Shown here piece by piece: positions 1 to 16,877 of a DNA stretch of 64,000 bases. The stretch comes from Todiramphus chloris collaris (Eukaryota; Chordata; Aves; Coraciiformes; Alcedinidae). Below the pieces are notes generated by a model. That model made no database searches. It was not told where the DNA came from and saw nothing but the letters and a program-made list of their open reading frames with translations. The translations under genes were made by a program, and so were the position numbers. Where the stretch lies: NCBI GenBank assembly GCA_025345505.1, contig JANVCC010000130.1, forward strand, positions 2,943,350 to 3,007,349. Reading direction: 5' to 3'. Numbering within the stretch: the first letter of the stretch is position 1; each line of letters opens with the position of its first letter.

Positions 1-506
1 CCAAGTGCCACCAGGTGGGAAGTGTGGAAAGGGCAGGCATTTGCTATCCTAGCAAGGCAGACTGTGTTCTTAGAGGCTGGTAGAAAAAAGCAAGGATCTT
101 AGGCAAAGCAGCTCTGGAGGAACCAAAGGGAAAATTACAGTCAGGACCATGTTTTAAATACATAGCTCAATATTAGCCATAGACTTCAGCCCAGGTCCTC
201 AGGGATGGCTTAGCAGATTCCCACTAAGATCTATGAGATAAAAGCACTTAAAAACCCTGGAGGACTCAGGCTGAAGCCTCCTCATTTAATATCACAGAGA
301 AAAAGTCATACAGGACACAACTGTAGAGAATACAAGACAAATTAGATCACTGGACTGGCTTGAACCTTCTGCTATACAAGGAGAAGAAAAGGACCCAGGC
401 TGTGATTTCATACAGTCCTTGCTGAAGGACAATCTTATCAGGAAGGGAGCTCTCCCACCACACGGCTACCAACACAGACCAGACAGGCATCAAAAGCAGT
501 CCTCAC
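1..506 (-). other. MCM5: MCM5 intron 6 (partial)
   Basis: The exon 6 donor (GTGAGG on the minus strand) is at 506-501. I see no further MCM5 exon to the left of it, so this stretch is intron continuing out of the window. No repeat or RNA gene is evident. Confidence 0.8.
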
Positions 507-4900
<4,394 letters not shown>

Positions 4901-6780
4901 GTAACCGTGAATAAAAGACTGAATTGCTGTGGGGACTGCGCGAGTCTGTTTCTGCTGGGCTCTGGGGGATGGCAGGGCCTGGCTGGGGTGTCCCTGAGGG
5001 CAGGAGCAGCCTGGGCCTGGCCTGGCCTGGCTGGCAGCGGTGCGGCAGGCCCATGGCCGTGAAGTGCAGGGCAGAAGAGAAGCTCGCTGGATGTGGTGGG
5101 GTGTACCGCAGAGAAATGGCGGGCAGGAGGTGTGGCTGTGGCCCTGCAGGGATGGCAGTGGCAGTGCAGCAAGCAAGATGGCCTGCTAGCGGGCTGCTGC
5201 TCTGGGGCGCTTGTCCCCTGACTGGTAGTGAATTCTGGGGGAAGGCTGGCAGGTTGTTGGGTAAGCATTTTGGCCCTTCAAGAACGCAGTAGTGCACATC
5301 CTAAATGGAAACAAAGCTGGGAAGCATTGTGTGTTGGCAGGGAGGTTTGGCAGTAGGCAGTAGAAAATAGAGACCCTCTTCTTGTTGCAGAGAAACTAAC
5401 TCCTATGGTGCAGAGAAACCAGATACACCATGAATAAAAATATAAATGAGATAAATTGTAAATATATATTATATATATAAGATCACAGATGAGTACAAGC
5501 AAAGCTGTAGTCTTCCCTTCTGAAGAATTCTTTAGACTCCGCTCAGAGTCCTTCAGTCTGCAATAGCACAGTGGCTGTGAGATACTGGAAGCACCATCGA
5601 TCCTCTGCCATGAGCAGAATGGCTATCCTTGCTTTTCAAACATCTCGCTGTCTTTTTTTAAGAATTGACTATTTCTTCTGCCAGCGTTTGGCAAATGGGA
5701 CCAAGTAAAGAAGTACGAAAGGGGCTTTTGGAAGTGCTATATGGTGGATAAGAGACCGAGGAGAATGACAGTTCCTCTTTCCCACTGCTTATTCTCAGCA
5801 GGACCTGCCTTCCTATTTCTTGTTCTTGGAGCAGGTTCAGGCCTGGTTGTTAAAACAGATCAGTAGGGAAATGGGCCGTTGGGATTAAGGTCACAGCCAG
5901 AACAGGCAGCATTGTGGAGACAGGTTGATCACAGAGGCTTTCAGCTGGAAAGAGAGGAAAGAACTCTGAGGTGAGAGGTAGTAGCCTTGTTGATACCTGC
6001 TGGTGCCATACCTGAACCACAGCCTCTCCTGCAGTGACTGCTGTGTTAGAGGACCCTCTGAAGCAAATCGGGACTATAGTCATGGCAGCGTCTGGCCACA
6101 AATCCAGACCCTCATCTCTACCTCAGCAGAAGGGGAAGGAAGCAAGCTGTGTACATGGGCTGCTCCAGCAGTGCCATGTGTTTGGAGTGTCTTTAGCAAT
6201 GCCAGGTGTGTGCCACCTCCTGGGAGTACATTGGGTTGGTTTGCTACCTAGGTGAGGGCAGGCAGTTGTATGCTTGATGTCTGTCACTGAGCTGCTTCTT
6301 AGGACCAAAACCTAGTGTGCATTTCTTTTCTGGGTGGTGAACACATACTTGCTTTTCTGATTCACGCTGAAGTTCTGGCAAAGGCAGTTTGGCAACAGAG
6401 CCTTTAGCTGGTAGTGATAAGGGAGAGCTGTCCTGGTTTCAGCCAGCTGAGAGTCCCACCACCTTTTTGCTTTTAACAGAATAGCAACCAGCTCTTTCAT
6501 ACGGCTTTCACCCCTTAAAAATACTTTGTACACTCTCAGATTTTTGTGCCATTTCTAGAAGTAAAGGCTAGCATGTAGGAGATGAAGAAACCCACCCCGG
6601 CTTGTAACAGATTATTGTTAGCACCAAGTGGGAGCAGAGTCTGGCTCAGATGACAGCTCCCACTTTTATCTATTGTCATATCTCTGGAGGCAGCTGCTCC
6701 AAAAGACATAAAACTGTGAGGAAGAAAGACACCTGCCTTCTCCCCAGGTACGGCTTTAATAATAGCAAACACCAGTCCTA
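4901..6780. other. Intergenic, MCM5 promoter to HMOX1 3' end
   Basis: I see no supported gene. The interval holds G-rich unique sequence at 4.9-5.3 kb, a short TA-rich patch near 5460-5480, and otherwise unremarkable DNA. Open frames here are short and show no recognisable protein. Confidence 0.6.
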
Positions 6781-7388
6781 AAGACTTTACATTGAAGTTT
6801 ATTGTGTGTATAAATTATATAACCAGACAAAAGAATGATACTGTATCTTCAACAACCGTCTTCTGCTTTTAATAAAAAAAACCCAAAAATGATTGGAAAA
6901 AGAATTAACAAAGACCTACTAGTGTCATATAAAACAGTCTATAACCCACAGGAGCCACGTGGCTCCACAGAGAACATGATCACAGTATTATCTAGCAGTA
7001 TAAAAAAAACTGAGCAGAGCTCCAGGGAGCTTTGTATTTCTGAGGCGAGGCAGATGTCAAAGCTGCGTTTCTGATCCTGTAGGATTTTTGCAGGTACTCT
7101 GTAAAGCAGCGACAATTCTTGGCCATTGTTTTTAGCCTTTTCTACCCTTAGGTGTTGGTGATAAAGTTAGTCTCCAAGAAGAAGAGGTCACACCAAGCAC
7201 GGGAGAGACTTTGCCTGAAACCCCTTACAGCACTCTCTTTGATTTCTGGGGAGAAAAGTCTCCTAATATTAGTGGCAGAGCCAAGATCACAGTGTCCAGT
7301 CAAAGGGAATTTCTCTCACAAAGACTGGGGAAGGTGGATTAGTTCAGAGTGAGGGAAGGCACAAAGAGAAGCTGAAGGTCCTGCTCCT
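6780..7388 (-). terminator. HMOX1: HMOX1 3'UTR and polyadenylation signal
   Basis: On the minus strand a canonical AATAAA lies at 6803-6798, 586 nt after the stop codon. Cleavage is expected near 6780. Confidence 0.75.
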
Positions 7389-10300
7389 TCACATGGCAAA
7401 TAAGCCCACAGCAACTGTCATGGCTAGGAAGCTGAGCGCCAGGATCCACCGCACCAGGGGAGTGGTGGGCATGATGTCTGTTTGTCTCCTGCTTGTCCTC
7501 TCACTTTCTTTTCCAGGTGCTTGACCTAAACAAAATAGGGGAAAAAAAAAAAGGTGGGTGAGAAGAGGTTGAGTCAAGTAGCTGCTGGTATGCCATGCTT
7601 GCTTTCCCCAGTGCTGGAGCAGACCCTGCTGGAGTTGTCATGGGGAGAAGGAGGAAGCCCAGAGCCCAGTTGGGCTGGGGGAACAGCAGGAGCAGGTTCT
7701 GCTCTCCTGGGATAGGTGAAGAAGGGAAGCAGCAGCCTTAACCTGGGAATCACAAAGGCTCGCAACCCCCCTTGCCTGTATGTGAGTACTGGCCTCTTTC
7801 CTCGTCTCCTTACAGGCTTATAAATGCACTGCCGAGCTCCATCAAACCCCTGATGCGTGCAGAAGACAGACAAATACTTAAGTCAGAATTTTAAAAGGCA
7901 TTTCGTCCCCTATTTCTTATTGATTTAATTGGTTAGGCATCTGGTGACCTTATATGGGTAGACCTTAGCACTCCAGGCAAATAGTTTTCCCAGTACAGCT
8001 TCAGTATGAGATTCCTCATCCAACAGTGAACTTTGAAAGTCCTACTTGTATGAGCATATTGGGAAGGGAACGGCAAAGTCTCACAGAGAAGCCTTTCCCA
8101 GATAAGTTGCTTTAGAGTTCATTGTCTAGAGATGTGCAATATGAGGTTTGCTTTTCATTCTATGCCATGGGAAAACTGTGGTTCAGTCCAGTAGGTGCTG
8201 AAGAATCTCTCTTTTAATTTCAGAATGGACGGGTCCTAAGGGCTTTTTTATTTTAGTCACATGTTATGAGGGAAACCACTGTCTTCTGTTGTCATCTGAG
8301 CCTGCTCCTCACTCAGCTACAAGCCCAAGACCATGAAAAGGGATTGCTCTGCTTGCAGCTGCTGCTCGGGCTTTGCCCAGTCTGGGATCGGTGCCTGCCA
8401 GGAGTGGAACATTTTCATTTTTGCAGAGCTGATGGGCAGGCTGTACCTCCCCACTTCCCAGCTGGCTACACATCCCCAGTTCACCATTCAGAGCAATGGT
8501 CACTGTAAACCCAGCACACTTTCAGGAGTGTTTTCAGTAAATACTTTTGGAAGGCAGGAAAATGACCAGAGAGAGATTGAGTCTGAAAGGACAGGCTGTT
8601 GGATAGGGTTGTCTGTCTGGAAGAACCTTCTGACAGCATCACAGCACCACGGCTGATCTGCTGGGCCCAAAATTGCCACTTTTGCTTCCGTGAACTCAAG
8701 GCCAGTTTTCCCAGTGGTTATACCTCAACGTGGCGAATGAACCTCACACTTGTTGAAACCTAAGAGGAGAGGGGAGTCTCCTTCTACTAAAGCTCCCTCA
8801 TTGTTGCCATTTCTGGAGGGTCCACGTCATCCTTTCTCTGTTGTGCCTGGAAGAAGCTTTGCACTCACCCGTGCCTCTCCTTGCACTACCTACTGATGTC
8901 TGGTAAAGAGATGGGACAAGTACCTCATGCTCGTTTCTCAGCAGCTTTTACAAAATAGAACCGAGGAAGGGAGGAGAAAAAAACATCACAAGGCACATTG
9001 TTAAACACATGCCCTCAGAAGTGTCTTACCATGTTCATATGATTTGTTAACGTTCCTGGTACGAAGCTCAGCCTTCAGCTGTGCGGGGTGACCATTCTCC
9101 TGGCCTTTAGACACCAGCTTCTGCAGCGCCTCAAACACCTGAGGAGAGGGAACAGTTGTCTTGCTATCTGGCCTCTTCCTCTTATTTAAGAACCAGAGGA
9201 AGACACAAGCCTTCAGTCCAGGTCTCCTGGCACTTTTTGCACAGAGCACAATCTGCATGTGGGGTCAAGAGCATGTCTTTCAAATTCCTTGTTCACTCTA
9301 CTGGTTCTGCCTGAAGCTCCCTGCTCAGGCAGAGTCCATTGCCCATCTTTTGATGAGAAGGAAAACAAGTGCCTGTGCATCTAGTCAGCATCTGCAGAAG
9401 ACCTGTGGAGCTGTACTATGGAGGTAGTACATCCCCCAGGATGATGATCCCCCCTCCCAGTATAAGCCCTCATTCATATCTGAATAATGGCACATGCAAG
9501 AGACTGAATTCAAACCCTAGGGGAGGAGAAATGCATTTCAGAGACCAGCCTTTTACAGCTCCCAGTTTTGATGAGTGTAGCCATCCATCTCTGACTAGCT
9601 TGCCCTAATCCACAACTCCCCGTAAGCTCCACAGCAGAAATACCAGCTTTGCCTTTCCCCTGGAGCTATTATCTTGTTTTAGAGAGCGCATGGGCAGGCA
9701 GGGCTGGCTGAGTGTTACTCACCTGTATGTTTAGCAGGAATGCTTTCTTGGCCTCCTCCAAGACTCTTTTCTTAGTGGCAAGATCCATCTCAAGGGCATT
9801 CATGCGAGAGCGATAGAGCTGCTTGAACTTGGTGGCGTTGGAGACTCCATCGAAGGTGAAGAAAGCCAGCCCTTCTCCAGTGCTGGGCAGCTGGAGGGCC
9901 TTTTGGGCAATTTTCTTCAGCACCTGCCCCCCAGACAGGTCTCCCAAATACCGAGTGTAGGCATGGGCCACCAGGAGCTCTGGGTGGTTCTTGCCTACAT
10001 AGTGGAGCCTCTCAACGTATTTCTGAGTAGCCTCAGGACATGGGATCTCTTCCCTCCAGTTGCTACCATAGAAGTACTTCAAGTCTTCCTCCAGGGCTGC
10101 TTTCCGGTGCAGCTCCGCCGGAAAATACACAGGCGAATAAACTGGATTGTACTTGTTACGTTCAATCTCTTCCTCCAGAGCGGAGTAGATGAAGTACAAG
10201 GATGCCGTTACCAGCTGAAAGAGAGGGAAGAGGATGATCTACAGGTGCATCTGTCTGACTTCTTCAGGTTGTGGGGACAAATCCTACTAATAAGAAAGTT

Positions 10301-12826
10301 ACTCATGGGCACACCCAGTATGACTCAGGCACATCTTCTGGTGCTGCAGGTTTCCATGTGGAAAACAGAATTGCAAGATGCACTGAGACACTGTTTAGCC
10401 CTTCCCCTTCTGCTTGACACAAGAGCAAATAAGACCTAAGGGGTTGGACTAGATGACCTTTAGAGGTCACTTCCAACCCAAAGCATTCTGTGATTCTAAG
10501 CCCTTTCCAGCAGCTACTGGTCTTACCTGTCCTTAAAAGCCACTGCTTTCACCTTCAAGTTAAAGGTCATGCAGCTTGATATAATGGGAACTGGAGCCCT
10601 GTTAAATCATGCCTGGTCTATTCTCCTCATTCCCTCAGACAATAGACAGGGTATTCCCAAAGGTATATTTTTCTGGCACACTGTTGAAATCTGAATGCTT
10701 CAAGATGTGGCTTCCCTTTGTGGGACCTTTTGAGGCAATGACAGATTCTGTTTATTTTTCCAAGAGTCATAGAATTGTTTAGGTTGGAAAAGACCTTTAA
10801 GACTTGAGTCCAACCGTGTACATTTTTCAGTATATTCATCCTGTTGGCATCCCACCATCCTGGGAACGGAGGCACCATCACTTTCCTTGTTCAAACTTGC
10901 AAGTGGGGTTGCTTCCTTGGTTGCCTCAGGGGGTCAAAATAAAAGGGGTCTGGAAGCACAGCCTGCCTCTGAAAGCTGCCTTTGTGAAGGAGCTCTGTGA
11001 GGCTGTGTTCTCTCTATTTTGAAGCCATTGTTATTGTTGTTTTTCCCAGCTTACGCGATACTTCCTTCTATTTGCCAGCTTTTCCACGTGGTGTAAGACA
11101 ATCTAGCTGTGTTCTTTCCTTCCCGGGAATTCTAATTTCAGAGGTTGCATTCATGTTTACACCTACACCACCCCTTCCTTACACTGGAATCCCTTATCAT
11201 CAGCAAAGTGTAAAACATGAAGGTATTGCAATACAGGTGAGTCAAGCTGGGGCCGGGGAGGTTAAGCTGGTGACAGGAGAGAAAGCGCTTTACTCTCCAA
11301 GCACTCAGTTCTGCAGTACAAGAGTTGCCTTTTCGACTTTTCCCCACTGTGCCAGCAAAAAGGACTTTGATAAGCACACAGGCAGCAGCTTGGTTATGGG
11401 AACAAATACTCAGATTCTGGGGAGTCACGTGTCAGGGCATATATATAGGTTTGCCAAGAGAGTAAACAAAAATAGAGGTTTTTAAACAATGACCTGTTAC
11501 CCAGCTTACCGGAAAAGAAACAAAATACAGGAAGATTGCCTAACAAATGAAGAAACTATAACTTGCCTCGTTGTTTTCAGAGGCAGGTAGTGGTTTAATG
11601 GGAAAGGTGGCTTTTGAAAACTGTTGTTACTTTTTAACACCCATGTCATGTCTCACTCCCCCTGAGAGTAAGTAAGTATTTTCCAAGAAACTGAGCTGTA
11701 TTCCTGAAGTCCTGACTTTTTACATGGTTGCCAGCCTGTCTCAAAGTTCACTGCATAACCAGTGCCACATTTCTAACAGCAGGAAGCCACCACCTGAGAT
11801 TAAATTTATGCTTGACTAAGTATCCTGAATGTGACCGATCAGAAATAAGTAGTCTTTTTCCTATTCTCGTGGATTTATTTGCCAAGGAACATTTCAACAA
11901 CAAAGTAATTAAACCACAGGTTGGATCACTAGCTGTTATTTGCAAGCCCATGCGTCACATCCTATAGCCTCCCAGGAATTTCTGTCCCAGGTGCATGCTT
12001 TGTTTTTGCTCATGGCTTTGTTATGTGGCTCAGATCCCAGGAATCACGTATCTAGCCAGGTTGGATGCAGGTCTACATAAGATTCTCTTTTATCTTAAGA
12101 AAAGCAACACGCTCCTACCTGTTGAGCAGACATGGCTTGCTCAAACTCAGTCTGCTTTTGAGTTCCTGTTGTTCACGATCTTAGCTCTGGTGTAACCCCA
12201 AAGCAAAGTTCAGTGCCAGAGATGATCCCCGCAGCCTCACTTTGTCACTATTCCATCATTATTTCCAGCTGTAGCTGCTTAGTGTTGTCATTGAATATTC
12301 TCCCACTTTTTGGCATTTCAGCCACTCACGTATCTGCACATAGTCATACCCCCATTAACTATCACTGCCAATAAATTAACACGCAGGCATTTATGATGAA
12401 ACGGGAAAGCAACTACATTAATCCCATCAACCTCTTTGTCTTTTTATCCTGTTTCAGCTCGGCTGCCTGTCCTGATACGAACAGTCCTGCCCCGACTTTT
12501 GCAAGAGGAGCTGCTAAGGTCTTCAGAGAGTGCTGGAGTTTGATGAAGAGCATGCTTTGCCCGGGAGGTGCTGAGACCAGAGAGCTGTAATGCAAAGGAC
12601 CTCCTTCCTTGTGCTGTCCCACTCTTCCCCCTTTCCATCCCTGCACAGCCCATCTGATCTAACAGCATATCTCCTGGCGAGGAAATCCCATCCCCAAGCA
12701 AAGTACCTTAAACTCTTGGAGCGACACCTGCCCCTTCTGGAAGTTCCTCATGAACGGCGTGTTCTCTGCCTGCTCGTGCACCTCCTTGGTGGCTTCCTTC
12801 ATGAGCTCTGACAGGTCCTTGGACAT
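7389..12826 (-). CDS. HMOX1: Haem oxygenase-1 (complete, 4 coding exons)
   Basis: HMOX1 cleaves haem to biliverdin, CO and iron, anchored in the ER membrane and fed electrons by cytochrome P450 reductase. Coding exons: 12826-12707 (exon body from 12827), 10214-9723, 9138-9030, 7525-7389; total 858 nt, 285 aa. The proximal haem ligand is H17 in KEVHEQAEN (human H25). The family signature [18 protein letters not shown] lies at residues 120-137, with G131, D132 and G135 matching human G139, D140 and G143. A single hydrophobic tail anchor ends the protein (residues 263-285, finishing GLFAM). The start in exon 2 (MSKDLSEL) aligns with residue 9 of the human protein, so the mammalian N-terminal extension is absent, as in other birds. 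The spacer between the catalytic core and the tail is the least conserved part. No disruption is seen. Confidence 0.98.
10436..10500 (+). mobile_element. CR1 3'-terminal fragment
   Basis: GGTTGGACTAGATGACCTTT through GCATTCTGTGATTCT is the last part of CR1. A short remnant in HMOX1 intron 2. Confidence 0.85.
10765..10825 (-). mobile_element. CR1 3'-terminal fragment, opposite orientation
   Basis: AGTCATAGAATTGTTTAGGT followed by TTGGAAAAGACCTTTAAGA is the reverse complement of the CR1 3' end. It lies about 270 bp from the plus-oriented fragment in the same HMOX1 intron. Confidence 0.85.
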
Positions 12827-13152
12827 GCTAAGGAAGAGCAACAAACCAGATGTCATTCCCTCTCTGCCAGCAAAGCGGATTTTAGCTCTCTAGGAAAAAA
12901 GGGGGAGCCTGGGACTGCAGGAAAAGAAGCAGAGCATTCCCGAGAGCCACGGGTGAGAAAGGGGGGGCACCAGCATCCCAAATGCTGCCCCAAGCCGAGA
13001 AGGCTGACAAACTCCATCCAGAGGTGAAAGCAGCAGGAGCATGCCGTTCCCTGCAGAGCAGGAAGAGGACCAGCATGCCGTTTAGAAGCAAGGGAAGAAA
13101 CACAATACTCTCCTGGAAACAATTTTCCCTCTGGTTCCCGTCCCGCTCTCAC

Positions 13153-13283
13153 CTTTCGGAGCTGTGTGTCTGGGAAGTTTCCATGTTTCTGCTGTCGTTT
13201 CTCTCCTCCGCTTCCCTGTTGTTTACACTTGCTCGTGTTTTCCTCCTTCCTTTCTGCTCCTGGGACAGCGAAGCTCTGATCTG
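13153..13283 (-). other. HMOX1: HMOX1 non-coding exon 1 (predicted)
   Basis: On the minus strand an AAAG/GTGAGA donor (GT at 13152-13151) pairs with the CCTTAG acceptor at 12829-12828, giving a 325-nt intron. The exon start is placed about 25-30 nt downstream of the TATA box. Exon 1 would be entirely 5'UTR, because the conserved MSKDLSEL start is at the beginning of exon 2. Confidence 0.65.
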
Positions 13284-13299
13284 AGCAGCTTGATTCCCG

Positions 13300-13335
13300 C
13301 ATCCAGCTTTATACTGCCAGGCCACGTGAGCAGCC
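13300..13335 (-). promoter_or_regulatory. HMOX1: HMOX1 core promoter: TATA box and E-box
   Basis: On the minus strand TATAAAG lies at 13313-13307, and a palindromic CACGTG E-box lies 9 bp upstream of it (13323-13328). In mammals an E-box at a similar distance from the start site binds USF factors in the HMOX1 promoter; the placement here matches that. Confidence 0.7.
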
Positions 13336-14821
13336 AAACCGCTGACCTCAGTGTGAGTACAAACTTCTTGCAACACAACTGCACTTCCCTTCCCAGCGTG
13401 GCAGTCGCCCTCTCCTCCCCTCCCCTTGCCTGCAGCCCCAAGGGACCAGAAGGAAGTCACCTGATTCGTCTTGATAACTAAGTACAAACAAGAGGATGTC
13501 CAGCAACTTCTCCTTCGATGGTGCCTGGCTCTAACTCTTCCAGTGCAGTGCCCATGGCAGGCAGAGCCCAGGTGTTCATTGTGCTGGGGGCAGCGGCATT
13601 GGACAAGGAGGGGTGGATTTAAAGAGCTAGTGCCTGGGGCAGGGTGGGCAGCCTCTTCTCCCTGCACTCCAGTCTGTGTCCTGGCCACACAGCACCTGGG
13701 GAAATAATACAGCACCCACTCTCATCTGTTCTAGCACAGCTCAGGTATAAACCCCTTGTTTCCCTGACTGTGCACTTCTTCAGAGAGTGGTTTGGGTATC
13801 ACAGTACTTGTGAGCCATGGGACAGAATGCTCAGCACTACAGGTTAGGAGCACAGCAAGGGGCACAGCAGGGATCCTGGGGTACGTACCCCAGGGTAATC
13901 TGACTGCTGTGGCACATGCACGCACCAGCTCCGGTCTGCAGGGGCCAGAACTGCCCTTGCACAGTGCTGGGCACTGGGGAATAAACTATGTCACTTTGGG
14001 CCGAGCCAGTGCAGGTGTGCCTCCACTGCTGCACAGCAAAATCCTTTCCCTGCTCTCCTGCACATGGCAAAAATACCATCTGATTTGTGTGGCAACTGGC
14101 CCCTACTGTTACCACAGCTTTGTGCAGGGCACTTTAAGGGAATAGCACTCCATCTCCTAAATCTATCTCCAAAAGGCTGGGGCAGCTGGTGGACTGAAAA
14201 GATGTCATACAAAACTCGGGGGAAACAGAGGAATTCTGCTTTCAAAAACAACTAATTTCTCTGGTTCAGGAAAAGGGAGTTGGGACAAGGTGCTTCTGCC
14301 AGTAGCTGGCTGCTCTGCTGTTTTGTCTGGTGAAGTGGTCAACAAGGCAGCCGGCAGATGAAGCAAGGCCCTTCTTTTCCAGCGGTAGCTGTGCTGGGAG
14401 CAGGGCTGGCCAGGACAGACAGTGCATTGGCCAGCTGTACTTTGGCAAAGCAACACCTTTTGTGCTCAACCCAAAGAGCAGGGTGCTTAAAGCCACCATT
14501 CCCCTGCTGTTGTGCGTGTGAGAAAGCCCCGTGCTGCAGTCGTGCAGGGGGTGGTAGGGAGGCAGAGCCTGGGGACAAGGGAGAAGGACGGTGGCATCTT
14601 CTGCCTGTCCCCTCCAGCAAGTCCGCTACTCTTGCAGCTTTGGTGGTGGGTGCTGCTGTCCTGGCAGCGTGCCTCGCGCGTCTCCCTGTCGCTGCACCTA
14701 CACCTGCCCGCAGCGGGGTTTGGTGCTGTAGGTTGGAAAGCTGTCATGGAGGAAATGTACTCCCACGCTTGTTTTTTGACTTGGGCAGCCATCTGGCGCG
14801 TGGTGCAGCGCTCAGGAAGGA

Positions 14822-14850
14822 TTACTCAGCGCTTCCACCCTGACTCAGCC
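14822..14850. promoter_or_regulatory. Pair of ARE/StRE-like motifs, about -1.55 kb of HMOX1
   Basis: TTACTCAGCG (14822-14831) and TGACTCAGCC (14841-14850) lie one after another, 19 bp apart, in the same orientation. The second fits the NRF2/small MAF and BACH1 half-consensus TGACnnnGC; the first differs at one core position. Confidence 0.45.
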
Positions 14851-16494
14851 AGACTTTTCCTGTCTTTCTTTTGTCTTTTAAAGCAACAGTGCATGTCACG
14901 TTCCACACTTATCCCTGTGCCGTTGCAGGCAGCCGGCTGCTGGCTTGCTTGTTTTTCTGTAAGGTAAAATAAATGTATCAGGTAATCTGAATCTTTGAAG
15001 CAAGCAAGACAAAGCCCCAGCATCCCCTGAGAGGAGGCTCCTGTGTGGAGCCCATGGGAACACATGGGAGCAGTGCATGGCCAGTCCATCCTGAAGACAT
15101 TGATGCCACTTTGCCACAGGGATGGCTAAAAAACGAGTGTTTCCCTCTGGTATAGTTCCTTATGAAGTTCTTTGTGAAGTTTTCTATCCTTTTCAGTGAG
15201 CCCTGTTCTGCATGGGAAGCTAGAGCACAGATTGAACCTGTAGTTCTGGTGGAGGCAAGTAGAAAATATATGAGAATATGAAAATTAATAACATTATTTA
15301 TTTTATGAATATGAAATAATATTTAAAAAAACCAACATCAAATCCCCATGCCCTGCCCCTCCTTTCACCTCTGTTCTGCAGCTCGGGTAATGCACCCAGT
15401 TCCTTCCTAAGAACGTTCTGTTTGCTTTCAGGCCAGTGCTTTTGTCCCCTGCCTGCCTTCTTCCAAGAGGCTGCATGCTTGGAGGCACTCATAAACATGT
15501 ATGCAAAAGGTCCTCTTCCTTCCTTTTCAGCCAGGGTTGAGGTAGCTGCAGGTGTGAGACATGGGGGAAGAGAGAGTGTGCCTAGTCATGTCACTGCCAT
15601 TCCAGGCAGGTTACTTCTTCCCTGGAAGAAGTCCTGTCTCATAACCACACTGCCCCAGGACACGGAGCCAATGTACCACCTTCTCCTGTGCTGGTCACAA
15701 TAGACAAGGTCCCTACTGCAGTTCACCTCCTCTGTGAGCTTTTCCATAGGTGCAGGCAAGCAATCTGTGCCCCGTAACTGATTTATGCTGTCTGTTCTCT
15801 AACTGCTCAGGGTTACATGGGAGGGAGCAGCTGTGCGACTGGGCTCAGTTCTCTGGAAAGGCCCAAAAGCCCTGCAGCAAAATGGAAGGAGAACCGAAAG
15901 TAGGGTGTCATCATCTTTGCAATTGCTGGCCTGGGGCATTTCTGGCCCCATCCAGTGCTCTGCAGTGAGGACTTGTATTGCTTCTGCTCTGCTGTCGCTG
16001 TGTGGTGTGGGGAGGTTAATGGCACCATGTCTGCCAAAGTGCTGGCAGAGATCTGCATGGTCTCTTTCTAGAAGAGAACCTGGAAAGTCGACACTCCAGA
16101 GCAATGCATGGGGAAGGAAGGAGATGTGTGCTTTTAGCAGAATGAACAAACTGGCCCCTGGAGAAGCTCACTCTGGGTGTAGTGGGCCACAGGAAAGCAG
16201 AGGCCAGCCCGTGTTTGGGTCACTAGGACATTTTACTTGGACCTCATCAAAGTGTCAGACCTGTGGTCTCCACTGTGCCTGACAGAAAGAAGCCCTATCA
16301 TCTCCTACTCTTCCAGCAACTGGTGGCTGAGTGGTGCCAGAGCTAATCCCTCTGTGGGTGATGTGCCTGGGCACCACTAAAACAGCCCAGGAGATCTCTA
16401 GCAAAGATGAATCAAGTAGCCTCAGGCAAGGTATTTCTAATAGTTTCTGCTGGGTTTAAAAGCCTCTGTCTGCACAGCCCAGCCCCTGAGAAAA

Positions 16495-16877
16495 TGCTTA
16501 GTCAAGAGATGGGCTAGATTAATGGTTAACAACAACAGAAAGTTATTGATGGGTTGGTGTTTTCATCAGGGGTATGGAAGCACAGCATTTTCTTCTCTTT
16601 ATACACTTAACAGCTTGTTCTGCCAATAGACTTCTGCTCAGAGATGTCTAGTTACACAGGCAGTCACAGAGTGCAGTCAGCTCCTCTGAAAGTGTGGGAA
16701 GCGCTGCTCCACGCTGGGCTCTGGCAGGCAGCTCCTTGCAGCTCGGCGTGGCTTGGCAAGAAAGGCAGCACATGGTGAAAACCAGCCTTTGCCAGCTCAG
16801 AGGGGTTAATGGGCTCTCTCGAACCATGACACAGCAAAATGCAGCCACCTCCTTTGTGCCCAGAAAGCTGACTCAGT
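16495..16877. promoter_or_regulatory. Two isolated StRE/AP-1-like motifs, about -3.2 to -3.6 kb of HMOX1
   Basis: TGCTTAGTCA at 16495-16504 (its reverse complement fits TGACnnnGC) and TGACTCAGT at 16869-16877. These are isolated sites, so chance occurrence cannot be excluded. Confidence 0.35.
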
